Of a stretch of DNA of 11,558 nt, positions 5,221-11,064 are shown one piece after another (positions within the stretch are counted from its first letter, which is position 1; the number at the start of each line of letters is the position of its first letter). Made by a program: the position numbers and the translations under genes. The DNA comes from an uncultured Alcanivoracaceae bacterium. GTDB taxonomy: Bacteria > Pseudomonadota > Gammaproteobacteria > Pseudomonadales > Alcanivoracaceae. A model generated the notes under the pieces. That model was given only the letters and a program-made list of their open reading frames with translations, had not been told where the DNA came from and ran no database searches. The stretch lies in assembly GCA_937943665.1 (NCBI GenBank), contig CALEAR010000288.1:1-11558 (forward strand), read 5' to 3'.

Positions 5221-7411
5221 TAGATTATCCCTAGGAGTGATGGTTTTTATAACAAGTGCGTCAGCTGCGCTTGCTGCGGGTTTACAGCCTTTAAACGATG
5301 CTGAGCTTGCTAGTGTCAGCGGCCAAGATGGGCTCACCATCATGATTTCTGCCGAAGAGCTCGCCATGGATGCCATGCGCTTAGAGGTGGATAAAGACAC
5401 CCCAGAGGAAGCCACAGCAAGATTCCTTAATGCCTCATACACCCCCGTTAATGCCGATGGTAGTAAAGCGGACCCTGGTTCTCAGGCAAGCCTCACCACC
5501 ACCTTTGATGTGGGAAGCAGCGCCCATGGCGTGCACCCACGATTGACCTTAGATCTAAGCCAAACCCGTTTTTATGCAGAAGAAGTGGGGCTCTTAGATA
5601 ACGAAGGCCAAGAGGTGGGCGTGTTTGGTGAGCTAGCTTTAGATGCATCGGCAGAGATGCAGTATTCCAACCTCAATGGGCTATTTAATGATGCCAGTGA
5701 AGATAAAGCAGAGCTGCATGGCCGTTTAGATAACGCAAGCTTATATTATCGACAAATACAAGACCCAACATCACCCTATTTAATTTTGGCTGATGGTACC
5801 GCCAAGTGGCATTTGTACGATGCTAGCGTGGGCATTAGTCCTGAGGGCATGCGCACAAAAGCAGATTTTATTGATCTCGAACTAGGCATGACCACGCGCT
5901 TTAATCAGCCGAATGCATCGAATACTGATCTGCACATGACTAAAAATGGCTCCATACCCATGTATTATTTTGGTTGGGCTGGAGCAGCCTCCGATGCGGA
6001 AGTAGTGTTTAAAACGGGCGGTGTGAATGGTACACAAGGTTTAAACTTTTCTTCCCGTTGGAATTACTTGCGTAAGGATGGCACCCTTTCTAATAACGTG
6101 GGAGCCCAAGCGTATAATGTACCTGCGGGGCTAGAAGGCTTCCGCTGGATCTTTGGGGCCGGCCAAGGGGTGGATGGTTCTCCACCTGTGCGGCTTGAGC
6201 TAACGGATTGGCGCAACATGCCAGGCAAGGAGTATGCCCATAACTTCCCTTACATTGCTTTGGATTTAGTAACGCCACAATCAGGTGCACGATCCTTATG
6301 TTGGGGCGGTACAGCTAGCAGTGATTGCACTGGCGTGGAGTCTGGCCGCGGTTATGGAATTGTGGGAACACAGCCGAGTGATTATGGCGTACTGCTTTCC
6401 ATGCGTGATGGCAATTTAAATACCTATTCTGAATCCATCCGTATTTACGATGATTTTTACACGGACACAGAGGGTATCCGTGATTTTGATTGGGGGCTGA
6501 TTTATACCTTCGCTAATTTAGATGCCGATGTGTACTTGTACCCTAAGGGACATCCAAGCAATAACAGCCGAGGGTTAGGTTTAGATATTAATGTGATGGC
6601 CCAAACCCTCAATGATGATGGTTTGAAGGGCAGCAGTTGGTCTGAGGGTACTCATTTATTGATTGCTGATACCGGCGCCGGCATGGGCATTGGCATGATG
6701 GATATTGGCTTCTTACTGCTTGCCGAGGACGCGCGCTTAGTACTAAGAGCATTAAATGGCTCATCAGAAGCTGACTATATGGATAGTGGTATCGATATCA
6801 CCGCTAAAAAAGCTCGGTTTAACCTGTTGGCCACGTTTGGTGGACGAGATTTACCTAAATTAAGTGAGCCCGACTTAAATGGTGATGTGCGAATTTTAAC
6901 GGGTGGTATTAATTACTGGAACTATGAGGGCTTTTTAAACGTGAGAATATCGCCCCCTCATGAAGGCAATTATCTAGGTTATTCCTTAGGCTTCAGAGCC
7001 ACCAGTGATAGTTTGGGTAATTTTTCCGATCGTGGCTTTCATGGTGGAGAAGGCACTTATTTCTCTATGACAGAACCTCAGCAGCCTCAAGCGGAACTGC
7101 GTTTTGGTGAGGTGACAGGTGATATGGCCTTCGTGAATGGAAAGATGGAGCTAGTGAGCACTGCCCAGGAGAATGATGGTTTTCCTAAGTTGCGTATGTC
7201 CCACGATATATTGGTAGGAACAGCTGCTGCACAAGAGCTTAATGCTAGGGCAGAGGTGGTGGGTGGCTTACCCGGTGGCCCAGAAGGCCAACCCTTTGCC
7301 ATTAATGATTTGGGCTTTGCCAATGAACGTTTAGGAAGCATTATTGTGCCAAGCGCACATTTGCACGGAAGTTTATCATTGAAGCCTCAGCAGCCTGTGC
7401 CAGTGCCTTGA
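5183..7411 (+). CDS. Secreted protein D of the operon, large DUF6160/FilA-like protein
   Basis: This 742-aa exported protein, the largest of the set, is of unrecognised function. Signal peptide: basic start, hydrophobic LGVMVFITSASAALA, cleavage near residue 28 or 31. The shared motif PLNDAELASVSGQDGLTI (36-53) follows directly and is closest to the DUF6160-type consensus I remember. The mature chain is acidic, beta-rich, with many Gly-Asp-Asn turns, only one cysteine pair (373/382) and no membrane helix. It ends FANERLGSIIVPSAHLHGSL then a proline-rich tail PQQPVPVP; the segment before the tail resembles the end of protein A. ATG 5183 has TAGGTGA upstream; ATG 5198 is possible. The 40-nt spacer from gene C is the only gap above 10 nt in the operon. 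It might be an outer-membrane anchored or surface-exposed component, but the sequence does not show which. Confidence 0.8.
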   Translation: MTIKIMNQLAALIRLSLGVMVFITSASAALAAGLQPLNDAELASVSGQDGLTIMISAEELAMDAMRLEVDKDTPEEATARFLNASYTPVNADGSKADPGSQASLTTTFDVGSSAHGVHPRLTLDLSQTRFYAEEVGLLDNEGQEVGVFGELALDASAEMQYSNLNGLFNDASEDKAELHGRLDNASLYYRQIQDPTSPYLILADGTAKWHLYDASVGISPEGMRTKADFIDLELGMTTRFNQPNASNTDLHMTKNGSIPMYYFGWAGAASDAEVVFKTGGVNGTQGLNFSSRWNYLRKDGTLSNNVGAQAYNVPAGLEGFRWIFGAGQGVDGSPPVRLELTDWRNMPGKEYAHNFPYIALDLVTPQSGARSLCWGGTASSDCTGVESGRGYGIVGTQPSDYGVLLSMRDGNLNTYSESIRIYDDFYTDTEGIRDFDWGLIYTFANLDADVYLYPKGHPSNNSRGLGLDINVMAQTLNDDGLKGSSWSEGTHLLIADTGAGMGIGMMDIGFLLLAEDARLVLRALNGSSEADYMDSGIDITAKKARFNLLATFGGRDLPKLSEPDLNGDVRILTGGINYWNYEGFLNVRISPPHEGNYLGYSLGFRATSDSLGNFSDRGFHGGEGTYFSMTEPQQPQAELRFGEVTGDMAFVNGKMELVSTAQENDGFPKLRMSHDILVGTAAAQELNARAEVVGGLPGGPEGQPFAINDLGFANERLGSIIVPSAHLHGSLSLKPQQPVPVP

Positions 7412-7423
7412 GCGAATATGTTA

Positions 7424-7470
7424 TGCTTGAATATGGTTTGGAAACTCCATTATTTAACGGTATTCAAGCA
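7424..7470 (+). repeat. 10-bp inverted repeat between the operon and the DUF3087-like gene
   Basis: TGCTTGAATA (7424-7433) and TATTCAAGCA (7461-7470) are exact inverted copies separated by 27 nt. They fill the 67-nt gap after gene D, ending 8 nt before the next ATG. No U-tract follows, so it is not a classical terminator; it could be an operator, a processing site, or a hairpin that hides the start of the next gene, which lacks a visible Shine-Dalgarno sequence. Confidence 0.45.
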
Positions 7471-7478
7471 ACGATGCT

Positions 7479-7982
7479 ATGCACTTAAAAAATATCGATA
7501 AGTCACGTTTAAAGCAGCGTCAAAACCGCTTCACCATCGCCATGATAGTGGGGTTATTGGTTTTGAGCCTCATCTTTTCGCAACTTTACATTGCATTATG
7601 GTCCACAGGCGGCTCTAACTTTTGGCTTAATGCAGCAGGCGTCGCCACCGCTGTTTTTTTGTTAGCGGGTGTGATTAATCACATCAAGCACAAGCCATAC
7701 ATGGAAGAGGTTGTTTATGTATGGCGCTTAAAACGTGAGCTCACACAAATCGCAAGCAAACAAAAGCGGTTAGACGCCGCTTTGGCTAAGGGTGAGCACA
7801 GTGCCTATGTGGTGCGTTATTTCCAACTTCACGCCTCTAAACACTTATACGAGCTAGAAGATAACACTGTGACTTTAGATGATCTCAATCGCCAAATTCG
7901 AGAGTTTGATCAGTTATTAGCACAACAAGGTTTACAGCTTTCTCTTGAAGATTACCACACAGATCTGCTTGAAAAGCTTTAA
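7479..7982 (+). CDS. DUF3087-like inner-membrane protein
   Basis: This 167-aa protein has a basic N-terminus (KSRLKQRQNR), two membrane helices (about 18-41 and 48-67) and a charged, helical cytoplasmic part (about 70-167). It matches what I recall of the DUF3087 family, conserved in Pseudomonas and marine gammaproteobacteria and of unknown function: start M(H/Q)LxxID, a twin-helix hairpin, then MEEVVYVWRLKRELTQI and a heptad-like helix rich in Leu, Gln and Glu. By the positive-inside rule both termini are cytoplasmic. No Shine-Dalgarno is visible before ATG 7479 (the preceding bases are CAACGATGCT, and the ATG at 7474 is out of frame). A strong hairpin after the stop ends the unit. Nothing links it functionally to the secreted-protein operon beyond position. 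Confidence 0.65.
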   Translation: MHLKNIDKSRLKQRQNRFTIAMIVGLLVLSLIFSQLYIALWSTGGSNFWLNAAGVATAVFLLAGVINHIKHKPYMEEVVYVWRLKRELTQIASKQKRLDAALAKGEHSAYVVRYFQLHASKHLYELEDNTVTLDDLNRQIREFDQLLAQQGLQLSLEDYHTDLLEKL

Positions 7983-7991
7983 CACGTTTTT

Positions 7992-8024
7992 CCCCAGAAG
8001 TTGTAAAGCTTCTGGGGTGCTTTC
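7992..8024 (+). terminator. Hairpin terminator after the DUF3087-like gene
   Basis: CCCCAGAAG (7992-8000), an 8-nt loop and CTTCTGGGG (8009-8017) form a perfect 9-bp GC-rich stem beginning 9 nt after the stop codon. The following bases, TGCTTTCC, are only partly U-rich. Position and stem strength make a transcription terminator the best reading. Confidence 0.65.
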
Positions 8025-8114
8025 CATGGATACCCGCCAAGTCTCACGCCATAGCATGAGAGAAAACTTTCTTAAACTTTATTAAAAGCACCCTTCTTGA
8101 GATAGGCTAAGGAA

Positions 8115-8167
8115 AAGTGCTGTTCGAACAAAAAAGCAACGTTTTTTGAAAATGATTCGAACCACTT
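8115..8167 (+). repeat. Long stem-loop in the symporter leader
   Basis: AAGTG (8115-8119) pairs with CACTT (8163-8167), and GTTCGAA (8122-8128) with TTCGAAC (8156-8162), leaving a 2-nt bulge. Directly inside, CAAAAAA (8129-8135) pairs with TTTTTTG (8142-8148) around a 6-nt loop. Nineteen base pairs are thus possible in three stacked parts. TGTTCGAACA (8121-8130) is also a palindrome in DNA, so a protein-binding site is an alternative. Confidence 0.55.
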
Positions 8168-8191
8168 GTGATGCTTATCGTGTTTATATGA

Positions 8192-8203
8192 GGTATTAAT
8201 ACC
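8192..8203. promoter_or_regulatory. 12-bp palindrome, possible operator
   Basis: GGTATTAATACC is a perfect 12-bp palindrome, 38 nt upstream of the nearest symporter start codon. It may be an operator for a dimeric repressor or part of a promoter. No regulator gene is adjacent, so the binding protein cannot be named. Confidence 0.35.
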
Positions 8204-8221
8204 CTATTTGATGATATGTTT

Positions 8222-8241
8222 CGCCAAGTGTTGGCGTTTTT
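8222..8241 (+). terminator. Intrinsic terminator touching the symporter start codon (attenuator?)
   Basis: CGCCAA-gtg-TTGGCG (8222-8236) followed at once by TTTTT (8237-8241) is a textbook Rho-independent terminator. The first base after the U-tract is the A of ATG 8242. A terminator in front of a gene, about 200 nt after the previous terminator, points to conditional termination of a leader transcript or to a separate short RNA. It also removes any room for a Shine-Dalgarno sequence before ATG 8242. Confidence 0.75.
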
Positions 8242-9588
8242 ATGGTGCTTAAGCGTATGGCTAAAAACAGTATTATCGTACTTAACACCCTCGTGTTTGT
8301 GTGGCTTTTAAATACTTTGCCTGTGGAGCCTAATGTGGCTAAAGGGCTTAGTATTTTGGTATTTGTGGGCGTGTTATGGTTAACCGAGGCAATTCACCTC
8401 ACCATTACAGCTTTGTTGGTGCCTTTGTTAGCGGCTTTTTTGGGGGTGTTGAGCTTTAAACAGGCGTTAGCGAGTTTTGCAGACCCTATTATTTTCTTGT
8501 TTATGGGGGGCTTTGGATTGGCAGCTGCCCTTAGCCGGCAGCAGTTAGATAAAGCCATGGCCACAGCCATTTTACGCCGCACAGGTGGGCATTTGGGTTT
8601 GGCATTAGTGCTACTTTTTGTGGCCACTGCAGGCCTTTCCATGTGGATAAGCAATACCGCCACAGCGGCCATGATGCTGCCTTTAATTTTGGGCTTGTTG
8701 GCCCAAGTAAAAGGGGAGAAAGTACATGTTACCCGCACCTTTGCGCTTTTAGGCTTGGCGTATAGCGCGAGCATAGGAGGGATTGCCACCTTAGTGGGCA
8801 GCCCACCCAATGCCATTGCCGCTGCTGCCACAGGCATGAGTTTTACCGAGTGGTTGATCAAAGCGCTACCGCTCACCTTATTATTATTGCCTGCAGCTGT
8901 AATAGTGCTGTTTCTGTTGTTAAGGCCGCAACTGAACCAACGTATTGCAGTGGATGAAGCTCCCTTTGAGTGGTCCTTAGAGCGCAAAATCACCCTTTCT
9001 ATTTTTGCCGTCACCGTATTTATGTGGGTATTCAGTAAACCTGTGAATGCTTGGTTAGGTGGAGTGGATGCCTTTGATAGTGTGGTGGCGGTTATGGCCA
9101 TGGTTGCCCTGGTGCTATTTAAAGTGGTGACTTGGCGTGATATGGAAAACACCACCGATTGGGGAGTCTTGTTATTGTTTGGTGGTGGCTTGTGCTTAAG
9201 CCAAGTGCTACAAACCACGGAGGCGAGCTTATTTTTAGGGGAAACCGTGGGGCATATTGTTGGTAAAGTGAATCCACTGCTTGCGGTGATGGTGGTGGTG
9301 GCTTTTGTGGTTTTCCTCACAGAGCTTGCAAGTAATACTGCCAGTGCTGCCTTATTGGTGCCCGTGTTTGTGGCGCTAGCCCCTAGCTTAGGGGTGGATC
9401 CTGTGATTATTGCAAGCTTAATTGCTGTGTCTGCCTCCTGTGCCTTTATGCTGCCGGTGGCCACACCCCCTAATGCCATTGTATTTGGTACTGGGCATGT
9501 GCCCCAATACACCATGATGCAAGTGGGGCTTTATTTGAATATTGCCTGTGTATTGTTAATTAGTTTTTATGCCTATTGGGTATGGTGA
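8242..9588 (+). CDS. DASS/SLC13-family anion:Na+ symporter
   Basis: This 448-aa polytopic inner-membrane protein has about 11-12 hydrophobic segments. The two inverted halves of the family are marked by SNTATAAMMLP (137-147) with GSPPNAIA (186-193), and by SNTASAALLVP (364-374) with ATPPNAIVFG (407-416); the SNT and PPNA motifs form the sodium and carboxylate sites of DASS transporters (TC 2.A.47). Known substrates of the family are di- and tricarboxylates, sulfate and some other anions; the sequence does not settle which applies. The length fits bacterial members without extra domains. ATG 8242 directly follows a terminator and has no ribosome site; ATG 8257 (MAKNSIIVLN) also begins before helix 1 and is plausible, though its ribosome site is weak too. 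The next gene begins within 10 nt of the stop, so the two are co-translated. Confidence 0.9.
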   Translation: MVLKRMAKNSIIVLNTLVFVWLLNTLPVEPNVAKGLSILVFVGVLWLTEAIHLTITALLVPLLAAFLGVLSFKQALASFADPIIFLFMGGFGLAAALSRQQLDKAMATAILRRTGGHLGLALVLLFVATAGLSMWISNTATAAMMLPLILGLLAQVKGEKVHVTRTFALLGLAYSASIGGIATLVGSPPNAIAAAATGMSFTEWLIKALPLTLLLLPAAVIVLFLLLRPQLNQRIAVDEAPFEWSLERKITLSIFAVTVFMWVFSKPVNAWLGGVDAFDSVVAVMAMVALVLFKVVTWRDMENTTDWGVLLLFGGGLCLSQVLQTTEASLFLGETVGHIVGKVNPLLAVMVVVAFVVFLTELASNTASAALLVPVFVALAPSLGVDPVIIASLIAVSASCAFMLPVATPPNAIVFGTGHVPQYTMMQVGLYLNIACVLLISFYAYWVW

Positions 9589-9596
9589 GGGCTATG

Positions 9597-10646
9597 ATGC
9601 GTGGTGAATATAAGGTACCTGGCGGTAAATTAGTGGTGGCCCAGGTTAAGGTGCAGGAAGGTTGCTTAAGTGAAGTGAGCGTTTCAGGGGATTTCTTTTT
9701 GGAACCCGATGAGGCCCTATTACAAATCAACCAGGCTTTAGTGGGGCAGCCCATCACCGCCAGTGTGGCAGAGCTCGCCCAAGCCATTGAGCAAGCACTT
9801 CCAGAAGCGGTGACGATGTTTGGCTTTTCGCCACAAGCGGTGGCCATCGCGGTGCGTCGCGCCCTCGGTCAGGCAAGCAGTTGGTATGATCATGCTTTTG
9901 AGGTGATTGCTCCTGTGAATTTACCTGCGGCACACCATGTGGCCCTTGATGAGGTATTAGTGGAAGCGGTGGCAAAAGGGCACAGAGGACCCACGCTACG
10001 ATTTTGGGATTGGCCAGATTCCGTGGTGGTTATCGGTGCCTTTCAATCCTTGAGTAATGAAATAGATGCTGAGGGGGCCAAGCGCCATGGTGTGCAAGTG
10101 GTGCGTCGTGTTACTGGCGGAGGCGCCATGTTTATGGAACCCGGTAACTGCATTACCTATTCTTTGGTGGTGCCCGAATCCTTAGTGGAAGGGCTGAGTT
10201 TTGAGCAAGCTTATGCTTTTTTAGATCAATGGGTGTTAGGCGCCTTGGCGGAGGTGGGGGTTAAAGCCCATTATGTGCCGCTGAATGATATTGTCTCGGA
10301 ACAAGGCAAAATTGGTGGTGCGGCGCAAAAGCGCTTTGCTCATGGTGTGGTGCTTCACCATGTGACCATGGCTTACGATATTAATGCGGATCGAATGTTG
10401 GATGTGCTGCGTATTGGCCGTGAAAAAATGTCAGATAAGGGCACCAAAAGCGCTAATAAACGGGTGGATCCCATGCGTACGCAAACTGGCATGAGCCGAG
10501 AAGCCATTATTAACGCTTTTATGGAATATTTTATGGCCAATTATCATGCCCAGCTAAGCACTTACCGAGAAGAAGAGCTAAATGCAGCGGCGACTTTAGT
10601 AAAGCGCAAGTTCACCCATGAAACTTGGGTGAATAAGGTGCCCTAA
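9597..10646 (+). CDS. lplA: Lipoate-protein ligase with permuted domain order
   Basis: This 349-aa cytoplasmic enzyme is predicted to activate lipoate with ATP and attach it to lipoyl-domain lysines of 2-oxoacid dehydrogenases or GcvH. Residues 1-90 look like the LplA C-terminal/LplB domain (KVPGGKLVVAQVKV, GDFFLEPDEALLQI), here placed first. Residues 100-349 are the catalytic biotin/lipoate ligase domain: RRVTGGGAMFMEPGN (170-184) for the lipoyl-AMP pocket and GKIGGAAQKR (237-246) with K238 as the likely catalytic lysine. E. coli LplA has the reverse order; I recall this permuted form, including IGREKMSDKGTKSA and KKRVDP-like strings, chiefly from actinobacteria, so gene transfer is possible. 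ATG 9597 is chosen because GGTGAGG lies 6 nt upstream and MRGEYKVPGGK is the natural start; ATG 9594 and 9582 are alternatives, the latter overlapping the symporter. Confidence 0.87.
   Translation: MRGEYKVPGGKLVVAQVKVQEGCLSEVSVSGDFFLEPDEALLQINQALVGQPITASVAELAQAIEQALPEAVTMFGFSPQAVAIAVRRALGQASSWYDHAFEVIAPVNLPAAHHVALDEVLVEAVAKGHRGPTLRFWDWPDSVVVIGAFQSLSNEIDAEGAKRHGVQVVRRVTGGGAMFMEPGNCITYSLVVPESLVEGLSFEQAYAFLDQWVLGALAEVGVKAHYVPLNDIVSEQGKIGGAAQKRFAHGVVLHHVTMAYDINADRMLDVLRIGREKMSDKGTKSANKRVDPMRTQTGMSREAIINAFMEYFMANYHAQLSTYREEELNAAATLVKRKFTHETWVNKVP
10611..10633. repeat. Hairpin at the end of lplA, possible bidirectional terminator
   Basis: TTCACCCA-(7 nt)-TGGGTGAA is a perfect 8-bp stem within the last 12 codons of lplA. 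The convergent thioesterase gene stops only 10 nt beyond lplA, so a terminator serving both strands would have to lie in coding sequence like this. No U-tract follows on either strand, so it is tentative. Confidence 0.35.
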
Positions 10647-10656
10647 GCGCCATAGG

Positions 10657-11064
10657 CTACGCTGTCTGTTGAAGCCTTTCTAACGCTGTGCGCAGTGGTG
10701 GTGGAATAGGGGTGGATTGCCCAGAGGTGCGATCCACAAATACATGGGTCATGCTCGCCTCTGCGGCAAGCTGTTGGGCCTCATTAAACAGCTGCAAGGC
10801 ATAAGTAACGGAGCTGTTACCCAACTTAGCTACCCGTAGTTCAACCTCCACTGTTTCAGGGTAAGCCACAGGCAATAAATAACGACACTGCGATGCCACC
10901 ATAAAACCCACCACTTTGCCGTGGTGAATATCCAGGCCATTAGCAATGAGATAACGATTAATTACAGAATCAAAAAAGCTGTAATAAGCCACATTATTCA
11001 CATGACCATAAATATCGTTATCTGCCCATCGGGTCGGTAGGCTTTCTTTATACACAGTCATCAT
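10657..11064 (-). CDS. Acyl-CoA thioesterase, 4HBT hotdog family
   Basis: This 135-aa protein has the length and fold pattern of single hotdog-domain 4-hydroxybenzoyl-CoA/YbgC-like thioesterases, which hydrolyse acyl-CoA to free acid and CoA in the cytoplasm. The signature RWADNDIYGHVNNVAYYSFF (12-31) contains the catalytic Asp, most likely D17, and the HVNN turn before the long central helix. The strand VEVELRVAKLGNSSVTYALQ and the following AEASMTHVFVD complete the sheet. Substrate chain length cannot be read from sequence. Its ATG overlaps the stop of the alcohol dehydrogenase gene as ATGA (11061-11064), so translation is coupled. A second ATG follows immediately (start at 11061), and either could be used. 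It converges on lplA with a 10-nt gap. Confidence 0.88.
   Translation of the reverse strand: MMTVYKESLPTRWADNDIYGHVNNVAYYSFFDSVINRYLIANGLDIHHGKVVGFMVASQCRYLLPVAYPETVEVELRVAKLGNSSVTYALQLFNEAQQLAAEASMTHVFVDRTSGQSTPIPPPLRTALERLQQTA

Larger units (their letters stand above)
8025..8241 (+). other. Structured non-coding leader or small-RNA region before the symporter gene
   Basis: About 217 nt without a credible reading frame lie between two terminators. The region contains CGCCAAGT at 8035-8042 (repeated exactly in the left arm of the terminator at 8222-8229), a hairpin TCTCA...TGAGA (8042-8061), a long stem-loop (8115-8167), a perfect palindrome (8192-8203) and the terminator itself. The upstream CGCCAA could pair with TTGGCG of the terminator's right arm, a simple switch between terminated and open forms. 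It matches no riboswitch class I know. A trans-acting small RNA ending at 8241 is the alternative. I could not point to a convincing promoter. Confidence 0.4.

Noticed and set aside
6672..6681. Palindrome CCGGCGCCGG in gene D
   Set aside because: A 10-bp GC palindrome encoding Gly-Ala-Gly codons in the frame is easily explained by coding sequence.
1516..7411. Reading the operon as bacteriocin or RiPP precursors because of the double-glycine-like motif
   Set aside because: The proteins are 239-742 aa, carry full Sec signals, and no C39 transporter or modification enzyme is nearby.
8394..9515. Long minus-strand open frame of 373 codons
   Set aside because: It lies wholly opposite the symporter gene; its translation is Thr/Asn/Lys-rich with no domain pattern, while the plus-strand frame carries clear SNT and PPNA motifs.
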